DNA of 64,000 nt from Panicum virgatum. Lineage: Eukaryota > Streptophyta > Magnoliopsida > Poales > Poaceae. The position numbers were made by a program, and so were the translations under genes. The notes beneath the pieces were generated by a model that saw only the letters and a program-made list of their open reading frames with translations, did no database searches and had not been told where the DNA came from. This document shows positions 41,727 to 51,937 of the stretch, piece by piece; position 1 is the first letter of the stretch, and every line of letters starts with the position of its first letter. Location of the stretch: positions 45,427,674-45,491,673 of the forward strand of contig NC_053142.1 of the NCBI RefSeq assembly GCF_016808335.1. The letters are read 5' to 3'.

Positions 41727-43287
41727 TGATACAAGGGGCGATGCTAGATGCAAGAGAATCCTGGTCACTTTCTTTTCATGTTCCTACCACCTCTATAATT
41801 CTCAAGTAATTGCTCCACTAAATAGTTTTAAATCTTCACTTGGACCTTGGTGTACGTGCACCAAGAAAAATGACTCTGGCGTCGCCCCTGCTTGATATTC
41901 ACTATGTCCTGATTATGTACCAGATGTTGCTTCAAAACTTATTATTATTTTGAGGCGATTCAATTTATTATTACCATACTTGAGTAGGAATGTATTATAT
42001 ATAAATATAATCAGATGGATAGAAAGGTACCTTGTGTTGCTTTAGGCGTGAAATGTTCACAATAATATCGAGAAGAAACATATTTTTTTTCTTTTTACAC
42101 CACTATTAAAAAAAATAAATAGTGCCCATACATCATGAGACATGTTTTAAGCACCGACGCTGGGCTGTCGAGTGATCAGCGGCGCCCAACTAGTGGGTAA
42201 GGTAGCATTGATCACCGCCTCATGTGGTTAAGATGTCGGATCGATTTTTGATATATTAAAATTTGGTTTCATAGACTCGCAAAAAAAATTAGTTTCATAG
42301 CGGTCGATTGAGTTGAAGATGAACGTGGTTCTAGTCCAATCTCAACAAATTTCTGACATATTGAAAGCAATTCCAACCCAACTTCTACTTTTGATATTTT
42401 ATTCCATCCAAACAAGGGCCTCATTGTTACCCCCCTTATATTCAACTCTACCACATTATTTTTCATATCTAGTAACTACCATGAGCATGATTTTCGGTGA
42501 AACAATACTTTTAGAGCAGGGATCAGTAATTTGGAAATATCCTTGCAAAATTGAAGCTGCCCATAAGAATAGGATCATCTGTTTCTTTCTTTTCCCAAAT
42601 CCCCCTATCTCTCCAATTCTATTTCTGTTTCTTCTTGCTGCAACTGGTAGGTATAGCGCAGGCAGCTGGAGGTGGGTGCACGGCTGCACGCAAGCAGCAT
42701 GTGGCGGCCGCCCAGCCCCGCTTCCTCACCTACTTCCTTCCCTTCCCTCGGTGGCTCGGTCTCCCTTTCCCTCGGTTCGTGTGCGCCAAGCCAGTGGCCT
42801 CCCTCCCTCGACGCAGCAGCACGAGGATGCGCGGATCAGCGTGTGTGCCGGCGGGGCAGGCTGCAGGCCCGTCGGGTGCGGCGCATGTGGAAGCGCAGCT
42901 CCGCATATACAGGGACGCGAATCGAAGGAGACGAGCAGGGAGGTCTGTGGCGGGAGCGACGTCCGTTGCGGGGCGGGAAGGTCGGTAGTTGCTTTTTTTC
43001 CCCCTCCGATAAGGTCAATGTTAATGGAGTTTTAAGAGTTTCAAAATATTAAAGTCTATATCATATCATTAATATTTAATGATATCATGAGGAGATGATA
43101 TTAAATTCTCATACATGTAGAAGTTCGCAGCCCACGGATGAGAGCCCTCTGAAAGTTAGAAACCAGAGTTTCGTTGGAAACATTTTTTTACCTTGCTCTC
43201 CTAATAAATGTAGAGCAGGGGTTGGAGTTGCTCTGACTTGATGAAAAATCCGAGCGCATTGGTTAGGTGCTCTATGCTCATGTTATA
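41727..43287. other. Intergenic, no gene recognised
   Basis: AT-rich flanks surround a GC-richer block at 42650-42990 whose translations lack a known domain. Text near 42365 (GCAATTCCAACCCAAC) and the complement of 43213-43240 (GAGCAACTCCAACCCC) are loosely inverted and could be degenerate MITE ends. No convincing target duplication was found. Confidence 0.4.
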
Positions 43288-43560
43288 TTTCATCTGTTCC
43301 TAAAAATACAAATCTTTCTTCGCGAAGAATCAGATAATTTTAAATTTGATCAAATTTAAACAAAATAGTATTAACATTTATATTACAGAATAAATATTAT
43401 TAGCAGTGTTATTCTAAACGCTAAACGGTAAACAGTCGGTCACATACCTTTTAGCCCATTATTCGGGTAAAACGGATGTTTAAACAGAAAAAATGTCATT
43501 TAAACAGAAACGCTGGACCTCTGTGTAGTGTTTAAACGGTGTGTAAACAGACAAAACGTC

Positions 43561-44614
43561 TGTCGGTACCCTGTAACAGGGATACCCACTCTTACTGCAG
43601 CAAGTCAGGACCCGCGTAGTTACCCGTAGCTGCGCGGGAAAGATGGAGTAGCCAGGCCCCACAGGCCAGGTTTTTCCCTCACCAGGCCAACGGCCCCGGA
43701 CCGTTCCCCGCCTGAGGATGGGTCCGGTGACGCCACGTGTCTACGCAAAAGGGAAGCTCCGAGCTGACCGCCGGGGCCTCGGACCCCCAGAGGGGTCCGG
43801 AACCTCCTGCGCCCGTCCGGACTCCCCTCACCGTGTAGGGGTCCGGAGCCGCCACGTGTCCCGGAGACGTGGGGTTGTGCGCGAGTCTTCCGCAGGAAGA
43901 CTCGCCCACCTACCGCATTTAATGCGATGGACAAGGCGTGCTCTGCCACCGCGGTACACAAGACAGCCTTTTGTCAGGCCCCGCTGCGCGCCGCGTATTA
44001 CCAAGGAGCACAGTGGAGCCGCCTGAGCCGCGCCCGCGCAGAGCCCGTCTGCCGCATTAAATGGATACGACGGCCCGGCGCTTTTCCATCATGCCACCTA
44101 CGCCGCACCCTACACAGCCGCTCAGCTACGTAACAAGCGACGCTACTAGCTGCGTCGCGCTCCGTCTCGACAAGACAGCGCCAAGACATGATGGACGGAG
44201 GGCTCCGGGAGCAGGCGAGCGAATCTAAGAGAGAGATCTCCTTCGCCTGCAACGCCATAATGTATGAACACCTCGTTATTTTATATCGCATCGTTGGACC
44301 CACCTGTCGGGGATCCAACAGCCGTGTACGCGCCCCCTTGAGATATAAAAGGGAGGTGCCCGCTGTGCACAGGACAAGCTCCACAATCCGGACAGGCTGA
44401 AACTCTCGCACCTTCTCACTCTCGTGGGAAGGCAATACAACACACAGTGGACGTAGGGTATTACGCTCCGGCGGCCCGAACCACTCTAAATCCCGTTGTG
44501 TTCATCGAGTTCTTGAGGAAGATTGATCTAAGACTAGCTAACCCCCGAGTACACACCCTCTGGGCTAGGGCGGGTGCCTTCCGCCACCCGGCTGTGGTTT
44601 GCAGCACCACGACA
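43561..44614 (+). repeat. 5' LTR of the intact Tat element
   Basis: It carries a TATAAAA box at 44344-44350, giving a predicted transcript start near 44375. G-box-like CCACGTGT cores occur near 43733 and 43853. It ends CACCACGACA. Confidence 0.95.
44344..44350 (+). promoter_or_regulatory. TATA box of the 5' LTR
   Basis: TATAAAA stands alone in a GC-rich context about 270 bp before the LTR end. The equivalent in the 3' LTR is 57005-57011. Confidence 0.7.
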
Positions 44615-44615
44615 T

Positions 44616-44634
44616 TTGGCGCGCCAGGTAGGGG
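44616..44634 (+). other. Primer-binding-site-like sequence of the intact Tat element
   Basis: TTGGCGCGCCAGGTAGGGG starts one base after the LTR and is identical to 10914-10932 in the non-autonomous element. The tRNA species is not determined. Confidence 0.7.
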
Positions 44635-44671
44635 AACAGGCTGGTCGCATTCCATCATCTTCTTCGTCCCC

Positions 44672-47092
44672 ATGGTTCGCGTAGACGACGTGGAGATGAC
44701 GGAGGGGGTGGCGTCCTCCACGCCACATGCCTCTCGCGTCCCTGCTCCAGGGGCAACTGTGCCTATGGAGCAGGCACCGTTGGCGGTGGCGCGTGCCGCC
44801 CGCCGGCAAGAGTCAGGGCGCCCGTCAAGGGTCCCCTCACAGGCTGCGAGCGGCGGAGCGCTGGCAGCGGCTAGGGAGTTGCTTCGCAACCCCCCGGCTG
44901 AGGCAGCCTCGCCAGACGCCCTGAGGCAGTGGCGGGACGACGTCGATCGTCTCCTCCATCTGGCTCAGGCCTCCCCCAGTTCTGCAAAGACTGGGCAACG
45001 ACCTCCGCCTGGCAACGCGGTGGTACCTTACCACCAGCGTCAGGGCGGTGCATCGGCATCTGTGCGCTCCCCTACCGTGAGGGGTGCACGAACAGAAGAC
45101 TTGCGGGCGGAGCTCAACCGCCGGCGCGCGGGGGAGGATGCCCGCATCGCTGTCGAGAGGGCGCGAGAGCGCCGCCTCAACTTTGAGGGACGCAACCTCA
45201 ATGCTGATCTGGACGCGGCGGCACCCAGGCCTCCGGTGAACGCCCGGATTCAGTCGGGCGCACCGGTGGCCGGGGTGGGCTGTGCTGCGCTTGCGGAGCA
45301 CCTCCGCGCCGTGGCGTGGCCACCCAAGTTCCGCCCCCACCTGCCGGAAAAGTACGACGGTACTACTAACCCGTCGGAATTCCTGCAGGTGTACGTTACC
45401 GCCATCACAGCGGCTGGTGGCAACGGCGCCGTCATGGCAAGCTACTTTCATGTAGCCTTGTCTGGGCCAGCCCGGACCTGGCTCATGAATCTCACACCCG
45501 GGACGATCCAGTCCTGGGAAGAGCTCTGTGCGAGGTTCACAGCGAACTTCGCCAGCGCCTACCAGCAGCATGGTGTGGAGGCACACCTTCACGCCGTGAG
45601 GCAAAAACCCGGGGAAACGCTTCGGGCTTTCATCTCGCGCTTCACCAAGGTACGGGGTACCATTCCTCGTATCTCAGATGCATCTATTATTACTGCTTTC
45701 CGTCAGGGGGTGCGTGATGAGAAGATCCTCGAGAAGTTGACGACGCACGAGGTGGAAAGCGTCACTACGCTTTTCTCCCTGGCAGACAAGTGTGCCAGGG
45801 CCGCTGAGGGCCGTGCATGGCACTCAGCCCCCCAAGATGGAGACACCAAAGCTGGTGGCTCCAGTGCTACCGCTCAGGGCGGTGGCAAGAAGAAGAAGAA
45901 GAACCGGGGTCGCGGGGAGCCGCATTCCGGCGGACCAGTCGTTGCAGCAGCAGCGCCAGCAGCGGCGCCGGCTGCGGCTGCAGCGGCTGGGGGCCAGAAT
46001 ACACACGGCAAACGCCCTCGCCCGCAAGGTGGAAGCGGAGGTTCATGCCCAGTGCATCCCACCGCTCGCCACAGCGCCGCTGACTGCCGCGAAATCCAAA
46101 AGCTCGCGAAACGGGTCAGTGGGCGGCGTGAGCAGTCCTCTAAGGATGGCTCACCCCCTCCTCGCCAGCGGGCCGGCAAGGAGAAGGCCTCTGACAGTGG
46201 GGCCGCGGCCGGGGAGAAGGAGCTGGGGTACCAATCCCCCGCCCGAGAGCTAAAGGGCGTCTATCACAACGACGACTCCGATTCCGACAACGGCGACCGC
46301 CGCAAGAAGCTGTACGTGATGTATGGCGGGAGCTGGGAGCTTGTCTCCCGGCGGGACGTGAAGACCCTTCGACGGGAGGTCCTTTCGGTGAAGCCGGGGG
46401 TCCCGAGGGCGGCGCCGCACCAGAGGTGGATGAACACCACCATCTCTTTCGGGCCATCCGACTGCCCGGAGAATATGGCCGGAGCTGGTGTGCTACCTTT
46501 AGTCACCGCTCCTGTCAAATCCAACGTGAGGCTCTACCACGTGCTGATTGACGGTGGAGCTGGTCTCAACGTCATCAGTTATGCAGCATTTAAGCAGCTG
46601 CAGATCCCAGAGTCTAAGCTGACTCCCTCTCGCCCATTCTCCGGAGTAGGCCCACACCCGGTGTTCCCCCTGGGGAGCATCACATTGCCGGTCACATTCG
46701 GGACCGAGGAGAACTTCCGCACAGAGAGCGTCATGTTCGATGTTGCGGAGGTGAACCTCCCGTTCAACGCCATCATTGGCCGACCGGCACTCTACCGCTT
46801 CATGGCCATTGCCCACTACGGGTATTTGGTCCTGAAGATGCCTTCCCCTGCCGGAGTCCTCACCGTGCAGGGTGACCGCACCGCTGCCGTCGCTGCAGTT
46901 GAGAGACTGCATACTCTGGCGGCAGAGGCTGCACGCTCCGAGGAGGATCCGTCCACCTCGCAACCCAGGGCGCCTGCAAAGGCTCCCAAGGTCCAACCAT
47001 CTGACCCGGACCAAGTTCTCGTGAAGTCGGTACAGATTGGAACAGACTCCACCAGGACCACCCGCATCGCGGGAAACCTGGAGGAGAAATAG
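44672..47092 (+). CDS. Gag-protease polyprotein of the Tat element (806 aa)
   Basis: It supplies the capsid and the aspartic protease of the element. An Ala/Arg-rich N-terminal region is followed by a Retrotrans_gag-type domain (about residues 215-370, with 'KYDGTTNPSEFLQVY' and 'FRQGVRDEKIL'), a Lys/Gly-rich linker, a non-canonical knuckle CX2HX4HX4C from Cys459 and the protease with IDGGAG (Asp627), where DTG/DSG is more usual; DGG is common in Tat. 'GRPALYRFMA' lies in the protease flap/C-terminal part. The ATG at 44672 is the first after the PBS. The frame ends with UAG at 47090-47092, and the same frame continues as pol without any shift. Confidence 0.9.
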   Translation: MVRVDDVEMTEGVASSTPHASRVPAPGATVPMEQAPLAVARAARRQESGRPSRVPSQAASGGALAAARELLRNPPAEAASPDALRQWRDDVDRLLHLAQASPSSAKTGQRPPPGNAVVPYHQRQGGASASVRSPTVRGARTEDLRAELNRRRAGEDARIAVERARERRLNFEGRNLNADLDAAAPRPPVNARIQSGAPVAGVGCAALAEHLRAVAWPPKFRPHLPEKYDGTTNPSEFLQVYVTAITAAGGNGAVMASYFHVALSGPARTWLMNLTPGTIQSWEELCARFTANFASAYQQHGVEAHLHAVRQKPGETLRAFISRFTKVRGTIPRISDASIITAFRQGVRDEKILEKLTTHEVESVTTLFSLADKCARAAEGRAWHSAPQDGDTKAGGSSATAQGGGKKKKKNRGRGEPHSGGPVVAAAAPAAAPAAAAAAGGQNTHGKRPRPQGGSGGSCPVHPTARHSAADCREIQKLAKRVSGRREQSSKDGSPPPRQRAGKEKASDSGAAAGEKELGYQSPARELKGVYHNDDSDSDNGDRRKKLYVMYGGSWELVSRRDVKTLRREVLSVKPGVPRAAPHQRWMNTTISFGPSDCPENMAGAGVLPLVTAPVKSNVRLYHVLIDGGAGLNVISYAAFKQLQIPESKLTPSRPFSGVGPHPVFPLGSITLPVTFGTEENFRTESVMFDVAEVNLPFNAIIGRPALYRFMAIAHYGYLVLKMPSPAGVLTVQGDRTAAVAAVERLHTLAAEAARSEEDPSTSQPRAPAKAPKVQPSDPDQVLVKSVQIGTDSTRTTRIAGNLEEK

Positions 47093-47095
47093 GAA
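47087..47095 (+). promoter_or_regulatory. In-frame UAG between gag-protease and pol (candidate read-through site)
   Basis: AAATAGGAA separates two open frames in the same phase. The decayed copy at 195-203 has the same nine bases at the homologous place. Read-through of UAG in this setting would yield Gag-Pro and a smaller amount of Gag-Pro-Pol. Confidence 0.6.
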
Positions 47096-50000
47096 GACGC
47101 GCTCATCGCTTTCCTCCGGGCAAATGTCGACGTGTTCGCCTGGGAACCGTCACAGATGCCCGGGATCCCCAGGGAAGTGATCGAGCACAATCTGAGGATC
47201 TACCCTGACGCCACGCCGGTGCGCCAGAAGCCTCGGAAGCAGTCCGTGGAGCGGCAGAACTTCATCCGCGAAGAAGTCCACAAGCTCCTACGCGCCGGCT
47301 TCATCGAGGAGGTCCACCATCCCGAGTGGTTGGCCAATCCGGTCGTCGTCCCAAAGGCCAACGGGAAGCTCCGGATGTGCATCGACTACACCAGCCTCAA
47401 CAAGGCATGTCCAAGAGACCCCTATCCTCTTCCGCGTATCGATCAGATCGTGGACTCCACCTCCGGGTGTGAACTTTTGTCTTTCCTAGATGCATACTCT
47501 GGTTTCCACCAGATTCAGATGTCTAGAGAGGATAGGAAGCATACTGCCTTTGTAACAGTAGATGGGCTTTATTGCTACATTGTCATGCCGTATGGTCTAA
47601 GGAATGCCTTACCCATGTTTGTACGAGCTATGAACAAAACCTTCTGTAATCTAATTAGAAATATTGTTGAGGTTTATGTCGATGACATTGTGGTCAAGAC
47701 TAAGGTAGGGTCAACACTAGTGGAGGACCTGTCCCTCGTCTTCGACCGTCTTCGCGCCACGCGCACCAAGCTGAACCCAGAGAAGTGCATCTTCGGCGTC
47801 TCAGCAGGGAAGCTGCTAGGTTTCCTGGTCTCACATCGAGGCATTGAGGCAAACCCGGCCAAGATCAAGGCGATCGAAGCAATGAGGCCTCCTGGCCGTA
47901 TCAAGGACGTCCAGAAGCTTACTGGATCTCTCGCTGCTCTTAGCCGCTTCATATCGAGGCTGGCTGAGAGGGGCCTTCCCTTCTTCAAGCTGTTGAGGAG
48001 GTCCGGTCCATTTTCATGGACCGAAGAGGCTGAACAAGCCTTCCAGGAGCTGAAGCAGCGCCTCACCTCGCTGCCAGTACTGGTGGCTCCAGAACCCGGT
48101 GAGCCGTTGTTTCTGTATCTTGCTGCATCTGCGGAGGCGGTCAGCATGGTGCTGGTCGCCGAAAGGATGGAGCAAACTCCCCAGGGGAGCACCAAGGACT
48201 CCTTGGCCAAGGGTGGTGAGCCGGACCCCGGACACGGGGGCCCGTCAGCCTCGCCCCAGCTTGAAGGTCCGGGCCCTGCACAGGCAGGTCCGGGGGAGCC
48301 TCATTCCGGTGGGAACCCAGAACCACTGGGGGCCCAAGGGACGGATGTGATGGATAAGGGCGAGCCGGACCCAGGGACTAGGGTCCGGACCGTCCAAAAG
48401 CCAGTCTACTACGTCAGTGAAGTCCTCCACGAGGCAAAGGCCAGGTATCTTGAGACGCATAAGCTTATCTATGCAATACTTATTGCGTCCAGGAAACTGC
48501 GCCACTACTTTCAAGCACACCGAGTTGTTGTAGTGACCTCTTACCCATTAAGAGCGATCCTACACAACTCCAACGCCACAGGCAATATCGCCAAGTGGGC
48601 AGCAGAGCTGGCAGAATTCCAACTGGATTTCCAGCCACGCCACGCTGTCAAGAGCCAGATCCTGGCTGATTTCATAGCGAAGTGGACTCCTTCCCCAAGC
48701 AACCCTGGGGGTCCGGTCATAAATGCTGGACCCCCGGAGCCGGAAATCAGGACACCAGCCTTCACCGAGCCTCACTGGACACTCTTCTTTGATGGGTCCG
48801 CCCGCGAGAAGTGGTCCGGGGCTGGGGTGGTCCTCATCGACCCAAACGGAGATCAGTTGAAGTACATGGTGCACCTTGAGTTCAAGGCCACTAACAACAT
48901 GGCGGAATACGAGGCTCTGATCTTCGGCCTGACGCAAGCCCTCTCATTGGGGGTCCGGCAGCTTCTGGTGAAGGGGGACTCCCAGCTGATCATCAAGCAG
49001 GTCCGAGGGGATTGCAACTGCAACAATCCCCAGCTCGCAGCATACCTCATTCACGTGAGGAAGCTCGAGAAGGACTTCGACGCCTTGGAACTGCAACACG
49101 TTCCCCGCGAGCACAACTCAGCAGCAGATGATCTCTCTGCGAGAGCATCTACCTGGGCATCTGTGCCCGAGGGTGTCTTTGAAAGACGGCTGCTGAAACC
49201 TACCGCCCAGCCTGCCGAGCCGGGTGAGGGGGACCAAGCTGGCACCTCGAAGCTAGCGGTCCCAGCAGCATTCCACCTATGGTGCCCAACCGGGGCTGTG
49301 TGTTCTGATGAGGAACCTGGTGACCTCACGGAGCCGCCCCTACCTGCTTTGGGAGCTCCCGATGCATGGATCTCCGAGATCCGGGGCTACCTGAGGGATA
49401 ACATCCTCCCTGATGACGATGTGTCCGCTGAGCGCATAGTCCGATTGGCTAAACGCTACGCGGTGGTAGAAGGGGATCTCTACCGCCGTGGCGCCAACGG
49501 AATCCTCATGCGATGCATTTCCCATGGAGAGGGCCGCGAACTGCTCGCGGAGATCTATGGAGGCGAGTGCGGAAGTCATTCCTCCTCTCGCACGCTTGTT
49601 GGCAAGGCCTTTCGGCATGGCTTCTACTGGCCAACAGCACTCCAGGATGCGGCTGAGCTGGTAAGGTCCTGCAAAGCATGCCAGTTCCATGCAAAGCAAA
49701 TACACACCCCAGCTCAAGCCCTGCAGATGATTCCACCCTCATGGCCATTCGCTGTGTGGGGTGTGGATATCCTGGGGCCTTTCCCCCGGGCTGTCGGCGG
49801 GTACCGGTTCCTCTATGTCGCCATCGACAAGTTCACCAAGTGGCCGGAAGTTACTCTTGTGGTGAATATTACTAAGAAATCAGCAGTCGCATTCCTCAGG
49901 TCCATTGTGTGCAGATTCGGCGTCCCAAACCGCATCATCGCGGACAACGGGACCCAATTCAAAAGCAGACTCTTCCAAGAGTACTGTGAGGACATCGGCA

Positions 50001-50602
50001 TCCAGCTATGCTTTGCGTCCGTGGCACATCCCCGCAGCAATGGACAGGTTGAGAGAGCGAATGCAGAGATCCTCAGGGGACTCAAGACCCGCACCTACAA
50101 CTGCTTGAAAAAGCATGGAGCCAAATGGGTTGACGAGCTTCCGAGTGTACTATGGGGCAACCGGACCACACCCAGCCGAGCTACCGGGGAGACTCCGTTC
50201 TTCCTGGTCTACGGGGCCGAAGCATGCCTTCCCCCAGAAATTCACCTGGGCTCCCCACGGGTCCAGGCCTTTGACGAATCCATGCAGGAGCAGCTGCGGT
50301 GCGATGACGTGGACTTCGTTGACGAGCGAAGGTGGCGAGCAGCAATCCGAAATGCACGTTACAACCAGGCGCTCCGGCGCTATCATCAACGGTTCGTGCA
50401 CAGTAGGGAGCTCCGGGCTGGCGACCTCGTCCTCAGGCGGATCCTGAACCGAGCGGGGCTCCACAAACTCTCCCCCAGCTGGGAGGGGCCTTTCAAGGTT
50501 ACGGAGGTATGCCGGCCCGGATGCGTTCGCCTCGCCACAGAAGACGGAGTGCCGCTGCCCAACCCATGGAACATAGAGCATCTGCGTAAGTTTTACACCT
50601 AG
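47093..50602 (+). CDS. Pol polyprotein of the Tat element: RT, RNase H, additional RNase H, integrase
   Basis: It copies element RNA to DNA and inserts it. The frame begins directly after the UAG, with no ATG before the conserved text starting 'VDVFAWEPSQMPG', so it is most simply made by stop-codon read-through. RT has YVDD at 47674-47685. The gypsy RNase H region holds a Gly/Pro-rich insert (about 48170-48400). The archaeal-type RNase H begins at FDGS near 48788 and includes 'NNMAEYEALIFGL'. The HHCC zinc region lies near 49560-49690, and the integrase triad is Asp at 49766, Asp at 49943 and Glu at 50051. There is no chromodomain; the protein ends LRKFYT. The whole frame is open (1169 codons). 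Confidence 0.93.
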   Translation, partial: EDALIAFLRANVDVFAWEPSQMPGIPREVIEHNLRIYPDATPVRQKPRKQSVERQNFIREEVHKLLRAGFIEEVHHPEWLANPVVVPKANGKLRMCIDYTSLNKACPRDPYPLPRIDQIVDSTSGCELLSFLDAYSGFHQIQMSREDRKHTAFVTVDGLYCYIVMPYGLRNALPMFVRAMNKTFCNLIRNIVEVYVDDIVVKTKVGSTLVEDLSLVFDRLRATRTKLNPEKCIFGVSAGKLLGFLVSHRGIEANPAKIKAIEAMRPPGRIKDVQKLTGSLAALSRFISRLAERGLPFFKLLRRSGPFSWTEEAEQAFQELKQRLTSLPVLVAPEPGEPLFLYLAASAEAVSMVLVAERMEQTPQGSTKDSLAKGGEPDPGHGGPSASPQLEGPGPAQAGPGEPHSGGNPEPLGAQGTDVMDKGEPDPGTRVRTVQKPVYYVSEVLHEAKARYLETHKLIYAILIASRKLRHYFQAHRVVVVTSYPLRAILHNSNATGNIAKWAAELAEFQLDFQPRHAVKSQILADFIAKWTPSPSNPGGPVINAGPPEPEIRTPAFTEPHWTLFFDGSAREKWSGAGVVLIDPNGDQLKYMVHLEFKATNNMAEYEALIFGLTQALSLGVRQLLVKGDSQLIIKQVRGDCNCNNPQLAAYLIHVRKLEKDFDALELQHVPREHNSAADDLSARASTWASVPEGVFERRLLKPTAQPAEPGEGDQAGTSKLAVPAAFHLWCPTGAVCSDEEPGDLTEPPLPALGAPDAWISEIRGYLRDNILPDDDVSAERIVRLAKRYAVVEGDLYRRGANGILMRCISHGEGRELLAEIYGGECGSHSSSRTLVGKAFRHGFYWPTALQDAAELVRSCKACQFHAKQIHTPAQALQMIPPSWPFAVWGVDILGPFPRAVGGYRFLYVAIDKFTKWPEVTLVVNITKKSAVAFLRSIVCRFGVPNRIIADNGTQFKSRLFQEYCEDIGIQLCFASVAHPRSNGQVERANAEILRGLKTRTYNCLKKHGAKWVDELPSVLWGNRTTPSRATGETPFFLVYGAEACLPPEIHLGSPRVQAFDESMQEQLRCDDVDFVDERRWRAAIRNARYNQALRRYHQRFVHSRELRAGDLVLRRILNRAGLHKLSPSWEGPFKVTEVCRPGCVRLATEDGVPLPNPWNIEHLRKFYT

Positions 50603-51937
50603 GCAGAGCAGGGAATTAACTTTTCCTTTGTAATAAGATAGAGTCAGCGTGCGGCCAGAGCGGTCGAGGGCCACCCTCGTAAACCCGACCTCTGGCATCC
50701 ATCGCACCGTCGGCTAACGCGCGGCTCAGAGCGGTAGAGGTCCGACCTCATAAACCCGGCCTCTGACATCCATCGTGCCAGCCATGTACATCGAGTTTGC
50801 AAAGGAAAGATTTTCTCCTAGTTCTATCCTTGTGTCAAAGCTAAATTACGCATTTCGATTCTCGAAATTTTCGCCTTTTTTCTAACCCCCGCGGGACCTC
50901 CACTCTTGCTGCTGCAACTAAGATCCGCATTGAGCTGCTAGACTACCGTACAGGTCCGGACCCTCTTGCTGCTGGAGAGGGGTCCGGGCCCCTAGAGACC
51001 TACTCTGGGGAGCGGGTACTTGTTTCCTAGGGCGGTTCGGAGCCCAGTGTAGCCGCTTAGCTGGTTCCGTACCCAAAAGCCTGCACTCTCCACCACCCTG
51101 TAACGAGTGCTCTAGTACCTGGAGCCGGGTAATTAGGGGCCCGGACCTCGTCCCAACTCAAGAGTTGGCTTCCTAAGTCCAACACGGCATGTCCAGCACT
51201 ATATCTCAAAGGATCGAGCACAGCAAAGTGACCTCACCCACTGCTGCGAAGGGTCTGGGACAGTGAAGCCAGGTCCGGAAAGATCGTGCTGTTTCCTGGA
51301 ATGGTCCGGAGACCTGCGTAGCGCTTTAGCCTGGTTCCGACCCTAAGCCTACACACTCCACCACTCTGTAACAAGCACTGACCAACCTGGACCTGTGTAT
51401 CTTGAGCCCCGGACCCTGTACCAGCTTGGCACTGGTCAGGGATAAGTCCCGCGGGCCTGCTACTAAGCTGTGAATTTGAAGTAGTACACAGGTTAAGCCG
51501 CCTCTAGGGTGGTAGCCAGCCTCAAACCATTGAGCCTACCTACCAGGGGGTCCTGGCATCCGCTTCAAAGCCTTCATGCAGACCAAGGTCTGGTTTCAAT
51601 GGTAGACAGACTCAAAACAACTGAGTCTATCTCCCAGGGGGCCCGAGCATCCACCTTGTCCCAGACACCATGAATGGATTCTGCATGCGCCAAACAGCTA
51701 AGTTGCAGTATCATTGCTACCATATAAGCAAATTTGATTCTTCTCTCTGTAGTTCTGTATGCTACGCAGGGAACAAGACGCTGGCTCGTCTTACAAACTA
51801 TGTGACACCTATGCCCAAGGAGGTCCGGAGTATCTTCTACGGCTCATGTGGCAGACAGGTCCAAACAACTGAACCTATCCGCCAGGGGGCCAGGGCGCCA
51901 GGATGCCGCATACCGCAAATCAACAACCGACAAACAG
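50603..51937 (+). repeat. 3' noncoding region with imperfect duplications
   Basis: Duplicated text includes 'AACCCG(A/G)CCTCTG(G/A)CATCCATCG' near 50688 and 50753. Blocks starting near 51023 and 51295 (TTTCCT...GGTCCGGAG-like) each precede CCACC(C/A)TGTAAC. Three blocks with CAGGGGGC occur near 51545, 51635 and 51885. There is no coding capacity. The same layout is present in the copy at 3704-5050. Confidence 0.65.

Noticed and set aside
42313..43035. Plus-strand open frame of 240 codons
   Set aside because: No recognised domain; it crosses from AT-rich intergenic DNA into a GC-rich block and is most likely chance.
42362..43240. A MITE with loosely inverted GAGCAACTCCAACCC-type ends
   Set aside because: Similarity of the ends is weak and no target duplication was found; mentioned only as a possibility in the intergenic entry.
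45824..46179. Minus-strand frames opposite gag
   Set aside because: They are shadows of the intact gag-protease frame.
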